A model generated the notes under the pieces. The model was not told the DNA's origin. It made no database searches and saw only the letters and a list, made by a program, of their open reading frames with translations. Made by a program: the position numbers and the translations under genes. This document shows positions 1-6,462 of a DNA stretch of 9,900 nt, one piece after another. Location of the stretch: the NCBI GenBank assembly GCA_958439155.1, contig CAUBUJ010000057.1, positions 1 through 9,900 of the forward strand. The letters are read 5' to 3'. The stretch's first letter is position 1; each line of letters begins with the position of its first letter. The DNA is from an uncultured Veillonellaceae bacterium (GTDB taxonomy: Bacteria; Bacillota; Negativicutes; Veillonellales; Dialisteraceae).

Positions 1-27
1 AAAAAGAGAATACCCGCAGATATTCTC
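1..27 (-). terminator. Rho-independent terminator after the CBS-ACT gene
   Basis: On the minus strand a perfect 7-bp stem (GAGAATA/TATTCTC, arms at 21-27 and 6-12) with an 8-nt loop is followed directly by five T residues (5-1) that reach the window edge. It begins 14 bp after the stop codon of the gene at 41-685. The stem is AT-rich, so it may be of modest strength. The T-tract may continue outside the window. Confidence 0.7.
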
Positions 28-40
28 CCTTTCACCGTAC

Positions 41-685
41 TTACTGGATTCTCGTGGTATGTATGACCTTGTATCCATGGGCTTCCAGTTTCGCTGTGCT
101 GTCAGCCAGATTGGGGAAATCGCCGCGGATGACGATTTCATATTCACCGGCGTTTTCTTTATAAGTGACCAGGCTGTCAATATTAACGCCATCTCCGGCG
201 AGAACAGCGGCAATATCTTCCATGGCGCCGACCCGGTCTTTCACCTGGAGAGCGATGCGGGTCTTGCCGTCAGTGAGTCCCATCATATTGATAAATGCCC
301 GCAAGATGTCACGGACAGTAATAATGCCGATCACAACGCCTACACTGGACAGTACGGGAAGTCCGCCTACATTATTGCGCTCCATCAGGGCCGCCGCTTC
401 TTCAATGGCCGCGTCTTCATTGATGGCGATGACCCGGCGTGACATAATGTCTTTCACTTTCAGATTGTCCAGGAGAGAATGGATTTCATACTGGGACAAT
501 GTGGTCGCCGGCGAAGGGGAATTGCGGGCAATATCGCCGTCACTGACCAGGCCTACCATCTTGTCATGATCCAATACGGGAAGACGGTTGATTTTATGGT
601 TCTTCATCAATTCTGCAGCCTTTGTCACCGGCGTATCCGGCGTCACTGTAATGGGATTCCTTGTCATCTGGTTGACTACAAACAT
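41..685 (-). CDS. CBS-CBS-ACT domain protein (AcuB-like)
   Basis: A 214-residue protein with two CBS motifs (about residues 7-55 and 79-132) and a C-terminal ACT domain (about 143-211). The CBS repeats show the typical pattern MTRNPITV ... NRLPVLD ... GLVSDGDI and then VKDIMSRRVIAI ... GGLPVL ... GIITVRDIL. The ACT part begins with IALQVKDRVGAMEDIAAVLA. CBS pairs bind adenosine nucleotides or SAM, and ACT domains bind amino acids or other small ligands, so a cytoplasmic ligand-sensing role is likely; the target is unknown. This architecture is that of the AcuB-like family. An ATG 11 codons upstream (718) is also open, but 685 was chosen because AAAGGA lies 9 nt before it and family members begin at about this point (MFV...MT..P.TV). 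The gene is monocistronic, between the terminators at 839-863 and 1-27. The fold is secure; the role is not. Confidence 0.9.
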   Translation of the reverse strand: MFVVNQMTRNPITVTPDTPVTKAAELMKNHKINRLPVLDHDKMVGLVSDGDIARNSPSPATTLSQYEIHSLLDNLKVKDIMSRRVIAINEDAAIEEAAALMERNNVGGLPVLSSVGVVIGIITVRDILRAFINMMGLTDGKTRIALQVKDRVGAMEDIAAVLAGDGVNIDSLVTYKENAGEYEIVIRGDFPNLADSTAKLEAHGYKVIHTTRIQ

Positions 686-694
686 TCCTATCAA

Positions 695-700
695 TCCTTT
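695..700 (-). promoter_or_regulatory. Ribosome-binding site fixing the start at 685
   Basis: AAAGGA on the minus strand, 9 nt upstream of the ATG at 685-683. It lies inside the longer reading frame that begins at 718 and is the main reason for preferring the shorter protein. The ATG at 718 has only AGGA at a plausible distance. Confidence 0.55.
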
Positions 701-808
701 CTTTGGCACAGCATCCATGATGTCCTGGAGGAAATCATGATTTCATACATATTCTGCTTAATTTCCTCACTATTTGATTCTATTTTATCATAAATCATCG
801 TCTCTGGG

Positions 809-835
809 ATTATAAAAACTTTACATGACTGACCA
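809..835 (-). promoter_or_regulatory. Possible sigma70 promoter for the CBS-ACT gene
   Basis: On the minus strand a perfect TATAAT (814-809) has a weak -35-like TGGTCA (835-830, 4 of 6) at a short 15-bp spacing. Transcription would start near 802 and give a leader of about 115 nt. It lies just downstream of the malic enzyme terminator, where a new promoter is needed. The -35 match and spacing are poor, so this is tentative. Confidence 0.35.
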
Positions 836-838
836 TAG

Positions 839-863
839 AAAAAAGACCGCCCGAAGGCGGTCT
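839..863 (-). terminator. Rho-independent terminator after the malic enzyme gene
   Basis: On the minus strand, stem GACCGCC / GGCGGTC (862-856 and 851-845) closes the very stable loop TTCG and runs straight into six T residues (844-839). It begins 24 bp after the malic enzyme stop codon. This is a textbook intrinsic terminator and closes the speD-malic enzyme transcript. Confidence 0.93.
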
Positions 864-886
864 CTTCTGAAACATGGACAGATCAA

Positions 887-2089
887 TCAGTCCCGATACT
901 GTTCCGGCAGTTCTTTCACTCTCGCTACGCCCGATTCTACAGCGGCTTTGGCCACGGCTTTGGCGACCGCTTTCGGTACACGGGGATCAAAGACATTGAC
1001 GACGACGTGATCCGGATCCAGTTCATCATCGCTCATGAGATTGGCCAGCGCGTATGCCGCTGCCAGTTTCATCGGCTCATTGATCTGGCGGGCACGCACA
1101 TCAAGGGCGCCCCGGAAGAGGCCGGGGAATACGCTGGAATTATTCACCTGGTTGGGCATGTCGCTTCTCCCAGTACCGAAAATATAGACACCGGCTTCTC
1201 TCGCTTCGTCAAGCATCATTTCCGGCACTGGATTGGCCATGCCGAAAACGATATTCTTTTCTGCCATAGATTCTACAATGGCCTTGGTGAAAGCGCCCGG
1301 CGCGGAACAGCCGATGAGGACGTCCGCTCCTTTGGCAGCGTCTGCCAGGGTTCCCCTCTTGTTCTCCGGATTGACTCTCGCTGCCAGTTCTTTCTGCACC
1401 CGGTCCAGCCGGCCATTGTCATAGAGAATGCCCTTGCTGTTGCAGATGGTCATATGTTCGTCTTTCACGCCTGCTTCGAGAAGAAGCCGGGCAATGGCGC
1501 TTCCTGCGGCGCCGGCGCCGTTCATGACCACTTTCACTTCGTCCAGTTTCTTTCCTACCAGGCGGAGACCTCCCAGTACCGCTGCCAGAGCCGCGATGGC
1601 TGTGCCGTGCTGGTCATCATGGAAAACAGGAATGTTCATGGTCGCTTTCAGCGTATCTTCAATATCATAGCACTTCGGCGACGAAAGGTCTTCCAGATTG
1701 ATGCCGGCAAAGGATTTTTCCAGAAGCTGTACCGTATGGATAAATTCATCGGGATCTTTCGTATTGATCACGATCGGCACCGCGTCTACATCGCCGAACC
1801 GTTTATAAAGAGCACTTTTCCCTTCCATGACGGGCATAGCCGCTGCCGCGCCGATATCTCCCAGGCCCAGGACGCGGGTTCCGTCAGAAATGACCGCCAC
1901 AATATTTCCGCGGCATGTCAGGGAAAGGGAGAGATCTTCATCTTCCTTAATGGCCAGACACGGCGCAGCGACGCCTGGTGTATAGACGACCGCCAGATCA
2001 TGCGCATTTTCCACCGGTGCATTCAGGACCGTATGGATCATCTGGTGTTTTTCCTGTCTCAGCTTCATTGCTTCTTCTCTTAAGTCCAT
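887..2089 (-). CDS. Malic enzyme (oxaloacetate-decarboxylating malate dehydrogenase)
   Basis: A 400-residue short bacterial malic enzyme that converts L-malate to pyruvate and CO2 while reducing NAD(P). Family landmarks are all present: the catalytic Tyr in VVYTPGVA (Y36), the catalytic Lys in MEGKSALYK (K91), metal ligands in INLEDLSSPKC (E132, D133) and FHDDQHGTA (D158), and a Rossmann loop GAGAAGSA at 191-198. The second strand of the Rossmann fold ends in ICNSKG, with Asn217 where I would expect an acidic residue in NAD-specific relatives. Cofactor preference therefore cannot be read safely, and I give no mae/yts symbol. The length matches the short (about 400 aa) type without the phosphotransacetylase-like extension. 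The start is supported by AAAGGAG ending 6 nt before the ATG. It lies 19 bp after speD with no terminator between, so the two are probably cotranscribed, and it is followed by the terminator at 839-863. In a fermenter it feeds pyruvate to PFOR, which is also encoded in this window. Confidence 0.95.
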   Translation of the reverse strand: MDLREEAMKLRQEKHQMIHTVLNAPVENAHDLAVVYTPGVAAPCLAIKEDEDLSLSLTCRGNIVAVISDGTRVLGLGDIGAAAAMPVMEGKSALYKRFGDVDAVPIVINTKDPDEFIHTVQLLEKSFAGINLEDLSSPKCYDIEDTLKATMNIPVFHDDQHGTAIAALAAVLGGLRLVGKKLDEVKVVMNGAGAAGSAIARLLLEAGVKDEHMTICNSKGILYDNGRLDRVQKELAARVNPENKRGTLADAAKGADVLIGCSAPGAFTKAIVESMAEKNIVFGMANPVPEMMLDEAREAGVYIFGTGRSDMPNQVNNSSVFPGLFRGALDVRARQINEPMKLAAAYALANLMSDDELDPDHVVVNVFDPRVPKAVAKAVAKAAVESGVARVKELPEQYRD

Positions 2090-2108
2090 GATTCTCTCCT
2101 TTTCACTG

Positions 2109-2882
2109 TCAATCTTTTACGGCAGGCAGATTTCTGCCGTTGAAAATTTCTGCCATTTCCTGTTTCAGCAGACGGCGGATCCGCTTCACTTCCTTCGCCG
2201 GCAGATCAGACGCTTTTGTATGGAAAAGGTAATCTGACAGCTTGAAGTCGCGAAGCATCATTTTGGTGTGGAACAGGTTCTCCTGGTACACATTAACATC
2301 GACCATATCATACTTATGCCGGATGGCAGGTTCAATATAGTTCTGGATGGAGTTGATGCGGTGATCAATGAAAATTTTTCTGCCGTTCACGTCACGGGTA
2401 AAGCCGCGCACTCTGTAATCGGTGATAATGATATCCGCTTCAAAAGAGTTGATCAGAAAGTTAAGCGCATTCAGCGGGGAAATCCTGCCGCAGGTCGACA
2501 CATCAATGTCCGCACGGAACGTGCAGATTCCGTCCTGCGGGTGCATTTCCGGATAGGTATGGACCGTAATATGGCTCTTGTCCAGATGGCAGACTACATC
2601 GGTTTTCTCATTTTCCACCGGCTCTTCCGCGATCAGCATCGTCACGCTTGCCCCCTGCGGGTCGTAGTCCTGCGAAGCAATATTCAGAATGCTGGCGCCA
2701 ATCATATCCGCTACTTTGGTGAGGAGCTTTGTCAGCCGTTCTGCGCTGTATTCTTCATCAATGTAAGCGATATATTTCTTCCGGTCCTTCTCATTGCTCG
2801 CATAACAAATGTCATACATATTAAAGCTGAGCGTCTTCGTCAAGTTGTTAAAACCATACAGTTTTAATTTCCGCTTTGCCAT
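2109..2882 (-). CDS. speD: S-adenosylmethionine decarboxylase proenzyme, E. coli type
   Basis: A 257-residue pyruvoyl-dependent AdoMet decarboxylase that makes decarboxylated SAM, the aminopropyl donor for spermidine. The proenzyme cleaves itself at the Lys-Ser bond in LDKSHITVHTYPE, so Ser103 becomes the pyruvoyl group of the alpha chain. The active-site Cys lies in STCGRISPLNALN (C131). Both sit 9 residues before the E. coli positions I recall (S112, C140), and the length matches the long gram-negative-type SpeD rather than the short 120-130 residue type of Bacillus or Thermotoga. The start has a purine-rich AAGGAAGG site just upstream. An extended -10 promoter lies 43 bp upstream, and the malic enzyme gene follows 19 bp downstream. 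No spermidine synthase (speE) or carboxyspermidine gene is in the window, so the aminopropyl acceptor enzyme must be encoded elsewhere. Confidence 0.96.
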   Translation of the reverse strand: MAKRKLKLYGFNNLTKTLSFNMYDICYASNEKDRKKYIAYIDEEYSAERLTKLLTKVADMIGASILNIASQDYDPQGASVTMLIAEEPVENEKTDVVCHLDKSHITVHTYPEMHPQDGICTFRADIDVSTCGRISPLNALNFLINSFEADIIITDYRVRGFTRDVNGRKIFIDHRINSIQNYIEPAIRHKYDMVDVNVYQENLFHTKMMLRDFKLSDYLFHTKASDLPAKEVKRIRRLLKQEMAEIFNGRNLPAVKD

Positions 2883-2924
2883 TCTTCCTTCCTTCTATCT
2901 CCCTATGTCCAAACTATATCGTAT

Positions 2925-2933
2925 ATTATAACA
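2925..2933 (-). promoter_or_regulatory. Extended -10 promoter of speD
   Basis: On the minus strand TGTTATAAT (2933-2925) is a perfect extended -10 element (TGnTATAAT). The -35 position is AT-rich without a good hexamer, as is common for extended -10 promoters. Transcription would begin near 2918, giving a leader of about 36 nt with the speD ribosome-binding site. An inverted repeat (2939-2982) lies directly upstream. Confidence 0.65.
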
Positions 2934-2938
2934 CAAAT

Positions 2939-2982
2939 AAGAGTACATTTTATGATTTTTCTTTTGGAAATGCGATACTCTT
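2939..2982. repeat. Imperfect inverted repeat between rdgB and speD
   Basis: Arm AAGAGTACATTT (2939-2950) pairs with AAATG + TACTCTT (2968-2972 and 2976-2982), giving 12 bp interrupted by a 3-nt bulge (CGA), with a 17-nt loop. On the minus strand it is followed by ATTTGTGTT, a weak T-rich tail, so it may be a leaky terminator for the rdgB transcript. It also abuts the speD -10 element and covers its -35 zone, so it could be an operator. The sequence alone does not decide. Confidence 0.45.
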
Positions 2983-3027
2983 TTATATGAGTTCTTCATG
3001 CAGACAACCTGTCATGATGACGGCCTT

Positions 3028-3621
3028 CTATAGATCCGCTTCTCTGATTTTGGCAAGAAGTGCGCGGAGAGCCCGTCCCCTGTGACTGATCTTGTTTTTT
3101 TCTTCCATAGAAATTTCCGCCATGGTCTTGCCCAGCTGGGGCAGGTAGAACAGAGGATCATAGCCAAAACCGCCGGTTCCCGCGTAAAAGTCCCGGATCA
3201 TCCCTTCACAGGTTCCTTCCGCCGTGATGGCTTTCCCATCCGGCCATACGAGGGCGACGACGCAGACGTACCTGCCCCGGCGTTCTGCCCCATGATAAGG
3301 GGTCAGATCTGCAATGAGCTTTTGATTGTTCGCTTCATCATCGCCATGATGACCTGCATACCGGGCGGAGTAAATGCCCGGCCGGTCTCCCAGGGCATCA
3401 GCGATAATACCGGAATCATCAGAAAGCACGGGCATGTGCACCGCTTCCGCATAGGCTCTCGCTTTCTGGAGCGCATTCTCTTCAAAAGTCGTCCCTGTTT
3501 CCTCCGGGTCAGGCAGGTCCATCACATCCCGGATGGGCACCGCCTCCCACCCAATCTCATGGAACGCTTCGGTAAATTCCCGGATCTTCCCCTGATTGTG
3601 CGTAGCCAGTACGATTTTCAT
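3028..3621 (-). CDS. rdgB: XTP/dITP pyrophosphatase (RdgB/HAM1 family)
   Basis: A 197-residue non-canonical purine NTP pyrophosphatase that hydrolyses dITP, XTP and similar nucleotides to the monophosphate and pyrophosphate, keeping deaminated bases out of DNA and RNA. Signature motifs in order: ATHNQGK at the N-terminus (nucleotide/phosphate binding, T7-K12), TFEENALQKA (E47/E48), LSDDSG at 66-71 containing the metal-binding and catalytic aspartates (D68, D69), GIYSARYAG, GTGGFGYDPLF at 148-158, and SHRGRALRAL at 179-188. Length is typical of the family. The start is fixed by AAGGAGG ending 4 nt before the ATG. It follows the 490-residue gene by only 9 bp, so the two are almost certainly cotranscribed from the promoter near 5173. 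No strong terminator follows, only the imperfect hairpin at 2939-2982, so some readthrough into speD is possible. Confidence 0.97.
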   Translation of the reverse strand: MKIVLATHNQGKIREFTEAFHEIGWEAVPIRDVMDLPDPEETGTTFEENALQKARAYAEAVHMPVLSDDSGIIADALGDRPGIYSARYAGHHGDDEANNQKLIADLTPYHGAERRGRYVCVVALVWPDGKAITAEGTCEGMIRDFYAGTGGFGYDPLFYLPQLGKTMAEISMEEKNKISHRGRALRALLAKIREADL

Positions 3622-3630
3622 AGTGCCTCC

Positions 3631-5103
3631 TTATTCTCCTGCGCCGGGATGACCCATCATGAGTCCTGCCGCCTCCCGCTTGACCTGGCGCCATTTCTCT
3701 TCCGCCCGGGCGAGTTCTTCTGTCGTTTTCCGCACCTTCTCCGTCAAAGACGCGATGACCGCCTCACTGCTTCTGCGAAGGGGAAGCCGGAGAATCCGGG
3801 ACGGGACCGCGTAACAGGTACGACCAGCCTGCATGGCTCCGAGAAAGAGGCTTCCAATGGGCCCGTCCAGGTACGCTTTGAGGTACTCTGACGTGTATTC
3901 CGCGATCGGTCGGAGCACGGTTACGTCAGGCCCTGCGGCGGCCCCTTCCAGTGACTCCGGCACGACAGACAGTGTGAGCCGTCCATCGTGAAGAGCCATC
4001 AGTAAATCACCGCCGCGGAGAGTCGCCGCATCAGCGAGGATTTCCTCCTTCACCAGATCCTCCCGCACGGCCGATTCCGTCACCGCCGCCGCATGGACCA
4101 CCTGGTATGTCCCAAGAGTTCCTTTGAGGGGACGCACTTCTTTAAAAACGTTCCCTACCGCAAAATCCGGATCGAGAATGCCTGCAGACAGAATGGTCTG
4201 CAAAGCGGGACTGCTGTTTGCGGCGTACACATCGTAATCCCATAGAGCATTTTCTCTGAAAGAAGCTCTGGAAAGAACGGCTTTACTATATCCACGGAAG
4301 CCATGATCAAAATCAGCCTCTCCAAATACGATAGATCCTTCCGGCTCTTTTGCTCCGGATGTGATCAGAAGCTTCTCTGTGAATCCGTCTGTCACATGGT
4401 ACACGGATGAAACAGCACAGCTTTCCGCCATCGTTTTCTCTGCCTCGCACACAGCAGGCTTTTCACTCCGCATCAGACTGTCCGGCAGAAGCGCTTCCAG
4501 CTTCCCTTCTCCGTTGAGCCTTCCCTGGAGCTTGACCCAGAGTTCAGCCGACCGCGGAGAGTCATCTCCCGCAAAGAAAATATAGTCATACTTCTCTGTA
4601 TCGTCATAGAGATCTTCCACCGCCATGGACCGGCCCCTGTCATAAATGAGGGCCACCGGCTCCTGCCAGGACAAATCTTCTACGGCAATATCAATGCGCC
4701 GTCCTTTCAAGGCGACAAAAATGTCGGTCAATTTTTTGACAAACTGTGCCGCCCCGGCGAAAAGAACCGCCCCCTCACCGCGGCGCGCCCCGGCAATGGC
4801 GTGATCCACAACAGCAGCCATCGCCGGTGTCACTGGCGCCGCATCTGCAAAGAGCATGGGATCCACCGACATGGCCAGACTGTACACATAGGCATAGGGC
4901 TGCGGCGGGACCCCGAATTTTTCACTGGTCAGTTTCTCCGCAGCTGCTGCCAGTTCTTCCTGGGTCATCCCGTAGTCCCGGTTGTGAGGATCCCGGAAAA
5001 GAACGGCATCCAAATGGCGGGCCCGTATAATTTCATGAAAAATATTTCCTTCATCTACGCCAAAAGAGGCGAACTGCCTGATTTTTTCCTGTTTTTGATC
5101 CAA
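3631..5103 (-). CDS. Degenerate DNA methylase/specificity-like protein, function unknown
   Basis: A 490-residue intact frame that I cannot assign to a named family. Its order of elements resembles a fused type I restriction N6-adenine methylase plus specificity half. There is a helical N-terminus; then VTPAMAAVVDHAI (91-103), where methylases have a TP motif; then GAVLFAGAAQF (111-121), where the SAM-binding D/E-P-x-x-G-x-G motif would be; then KYDYIFFAGDDSP (171-183), where NPPF/Y would be; then LEALLPDSLMRS (202-213), like the LP-x-G/D-x-L strand after the catalytic motif. The C-terminal part, RGGDLLMALHDGRLTLSVVPES (363-384) through a YLKAYLDGPIG segment (407-417), resembles a specificity-subunit target-recognition half, and 446-478 is a likely coiled coil. 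Neither NPPY nor a glycine-rich SAM loop is visible, so it is probably not an active methylase. The start is TTG at 5103 after AGGAGG. It lies 9 bp before rdgB. The resemblance is by eye and moderate. Confidence 0.5.
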   Translation of the reverse strand: MDQKQEKIRQFASFGVDEGNIFHEIIRARHLDAVLFRDPHNRDYGMTQEELAAAAEKLTSEKFGVPPQPYAYVYSLAMSVDPMLFADAAPVTPAMAAVVDHAIAGARRGEGAVLFAGAAQFVKKLTDIFVALKGRRIDIAVEDLSWQEPVALIYDRGRSMAVEDLYDDTEKYDYIFFAGDDSPRSAELWVKLQGRLNGEGKLEALLPDSLMRSEKPAVCEAEKTMAESCAVSSVYHVTDGFTEKLLITSGAKEPEGSIVFGEADFDHGFRGYSKAVLSRASFRENALWDYDVYAANSSPALQTILSAGILDPDFAVGNVFKEVRPLKGTLGTYQVVHAAAVTESAVREDLVKEEILADAATLRGGDLLMALHDGRLTLSVVPESLEGAAAGPDVTVLRPIAEYTSEYLKAYLDGPIGSLFLGAMQAGRTCYAVPSRILRLPLRRSSEAVIASLTEKVRKTTEELARAEEKWRQVKREAAGLMMGHPGAGE

Positions 5104-5112
5104 TTTGTCATT

Positions 5113-5118
5113 CCTCCT
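5113..5118 (-). promoter_or_regulatory. AGGAGG ribosome-binding site selecting a TTG start
   Basis: A perfect AGGAGG on the minus strand lies 9 nt upstream of the TTG at 5103-5101. A second in-frame TTG at 5127 lies upstream of this site with no good ribosome-binding site of its own. An out-of-frame ATG at 5111-5109 is only 1 nt from the site, too close to be used efficiently. Confidence 0.7.
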
Positions 5119-5172
5119 GTACCACAATCCGCCTGTTCTAGTTTCCCTGCCGGGCAGTCAAATTTTTATTCT

Positions 5173-5181
5173 ATTATATCA
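5173..5181 (-). promoter_or_regulatory. Extended -10 promoter of the 490-aa gene and rdgB
   Basis: On the minus strand TGATATAAT (5181-5173) is a perfect extended -10 element. The -35 position is GC-rich and poor. Transcription would start near 5166, leaving a leader of about 62 nt before the TTG start at 5103. It lies between the lysR-operon terminator and the first gene of the next transcript, as expected. Confidence 0.6.
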
Positions 5182-5210
5182 TAGCCTTTTTCTCCGCCGC
5201 CGGACGCCCA

Positions 5211-5250
5211 ATAGAAAGAAGCTGCCCTGCAATGACGGGCAGCCTCTTTT
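5211..5250 (-). terminator. Terminator of the lysR / small membrane protein transcript
   Basis: Core stem GCTGCCC / GGGCAGC (5243-5237 and 5227-5221) with a 9-nt loop extends to 10 bp by one G-U, one A-U and one G-C pair. On the minus strand it is followed by TTTCTAT. It overlaps the last bases after the stop codon of the gene at 5249-5536. On the plus strand the same hairpin is followed by TTTTATTT, so it could work in both directions, but no plus-strand gene precedes it. Confidence 0.8.
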
Positions 5251-5536
5251 ATTTACCATATACATCCCATTCCATTTCCATGATCCGCCAGTCATGATCC
5301 GTACTGTGTTTCTGGAGATGGTATACGTCCTTGTCCATTTCCTCCAGCCTGTCATCCACAGACCATGCATGCCACTGGAGATTGGAAATGGCATCGTCGT
5401 AGCGGGCCGCCTCTATGTGCATCATCCGTTCCTGCAGATCGGCGATCTGGCTTTCCTGCCAGGAAATCACGCCAATCAGGACTGCAATCATCACAAGAAA
5501 AGGCCGGTTTTCCTTATTCTGAAAAAAAGCCTTCAT
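5249..5536 (-). CDS. Small membrane-anchored coiled-coil protein, unknown function
   Basis: A 95-residue protein I do not recognise. A basic N-terminus (MKAFFQNKENR) precedes one hydrophobic segment (about residues 12-26, FLVMIAVLIGVISW), which suggests a signal anchor. The rest is a charged, probably helical coiled-coil region rich in Trp (W55, W58, W83, W90), Asp, His and Met. Residues 61-72 (DDRLEEMDKDVY) and 82-93 (DWRIMEMEWDVY) match at 7 of 12 positions at a 21-residue offset, which is three heptads and looks like an internal repeat. If the anchor is a typical signal anchor, the C-terminal part lies outside the membrane. The ATG at 5536 is 2 nt after the lysR stop (TGA-gc-ATG) and has no strong ribosome-binding site of its own, so translation is probably coupled to lysR. 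A terminator follows directly. That it is a real gene is supported by this tight junction and the terminator position. Confidence 0.7.
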   Translation of the reverse strand: MKAFFQNKENRPFLVMIAVLIGVISWQESQIADLQERMMHIEAARYDDAISNLQWHAWSVDDRLEEMDKDVYHLQKHSTDHDWRIMEMEWDVYGK

Positions 5537-5538
5537 GC

Positions 5539-6450
5539 TCAGAAATCATACGGTTTTTCCGCGTTCAGCATGGTGAGATGCTCTTTGGTGAATTCAATCC
5601 ACAGACGGGCGGCTCTCGACAGATAGCGGCCTTTTTTCCAGATCGCATACAGATGATGGGTCATGTCCGGTTCAGTGAGACGGCGCACGATGACCGGGCT
5701 GTCTTCCGAATTGTGCGGGCAGAGGCGGCTCGGCAGAATGGCCACTCCCAGTCCGGAAGAAACAGTCTGGATCATGAGCTCCCGCTGGCTTGTCTCAAAG
5801 ACCACCTTCGGCGAAAATCCAATTTTTCCGCAGGTCTGGAGAATGTCGTCGTGCATATTGAAATCATCCCGGTAGAGAACCAGGGGATAATCGGCGAGGA
5901 GCTTCATAGGCACCGTCTTGTGTTCCGCCAGAGGGCAGTCCCGGGGCATAACCACGCACATTTCATCATTGGACAGGAAGAACGATTCAAAATCTTTATT
6001 AGGAATGGTGCAGATAATGCCTACGTCGATGATCCCTTCCTGTACGGAGGATTCAATAATTTTGGAGCCATGTTCATACAATTTGATTTCAATCTGGGGA
6101 TAGCTCTTTTTAAATTCTCCAAGAAGCTTGGCAAACACATGAGCGTCTGTAATGGGAGGCAGACCAATCTCTATGGTATCCTGCTTCAGGTTAAATTCAT
6201 TTTCAAAATCCGATTTCAAATGCTCAAAAGAGAAGACGCAGCGCTTCGCGTAGTTCAGGAAAATCGTCCCCGGCGCGGTGAGTTCCACTGTTTTGGCGTT
6301 GCGGATGAAAAGAGTAACCCCCATTTCATCTTCCAGCGACTTGATCATGCGGCTGATGGCGGATTGGGAAATATGAAGATTCCGCGCGGCCTTGCTGAAG
6401 CTTTTCTGCTGCGCTACTTCCAAAAAATATTTCAAATGTCTATAGTCCAT
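5539..6450 (-). CDS. LysR-family transcriptional regulator
   Basis: A 303-residue LysR-type regulator. The N-terminal winged helix-turn-helix is clear: MDYRHLKYFLEVAQQKSFSK, then AARNLHISQSAISRMIKSLE, then GVTLFIRNAKTVELTAPG (about residues 1-60), followed by the linker helix and a two-lobed effector-binding domain (about 90-295; starts TIEIGLPP, with VSSGLGVAILPSRL near its end). The start at 6450 was chosen because LysR proteins begin within a few residues of the MDYRHLKYFLEVA segment and GAGGGG lies 6 nt upstream. A longer in-frame ATG at 6597 would add 49 residues with no family match and would run across the plus-strand promoter at 6536-6564. It is divergent from nifJ across 265 bp, the classic position for a LysR regulator and its target, and it is followed by a coupled small membrane protein gene. 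Its ligand cannot be read from sequence. Confidence 0.93.
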   Translation of the reverse strand: MDYRHLKYFLEVAQQKSFSKAARNLHISQSAISRMIKSLEDEMGVTLFIRNAKTVELTAPGTIFLNYAKRCVFSFEHLKSDFENEFNLKQDTIEIGLPPITDAHVFAKLLGEFKKSYPQIEIKLYEHGSKIIESSVQEGIIDVGIICTIPNKDFESFFLSNDEMCVVMPRDCPLAEHKTVPMKLLADYPLVLYRDDFNMHDDILQTCGKIGFSPKVVFETSQRELMIQTVSSGLGVAILPSRLCPHNSEDSPVIVRRLTEPDMTHHLYAIWKKGRYLSRAARLWIEFTKEHLTMLNAEKPYDF

Positions 6451-6456
6451 CGATGA

Positions 6457-6462
6457 CCCCTC
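6457..6462 (-). promoter_or_regulatory. Ribosome-binding site of lysR
   Basis: GAGGGG on the minus strand, 6 nt upstream of the ATG at 6450-6448. It supports the 303-residue form of the regulator over the 352-residue form starting at 6597. Confidence 0.65.

Noticed and set aside
1007..2083. A 358-codon plus-strand open frame opposite the malic enzyme gene.
   Set aside because: It is antisense to a well-recognised enzyme, has low-complexity His/Arg/Cys-rich composition, and has no promoter or domain support.
5055..5111. An 18-codon ORF on the minus strand starting at ATG 5111, overlapping the TTG start of the 490-residue gene, considered as a leader peptide.
   Set aside because: Its ATG is only 1 nt from AGGAGG, too close for efficient initiation, and the same site is ideally placed for the TTG at 5103.
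5365..6456. A 363-codon plus-strand open frame across lysR and the small gene.
   Set aside because: It is a shadow of the LysR gene. The translated product shows no domain, and the LysR helix-turn-helix on the other strand is unambiguous.
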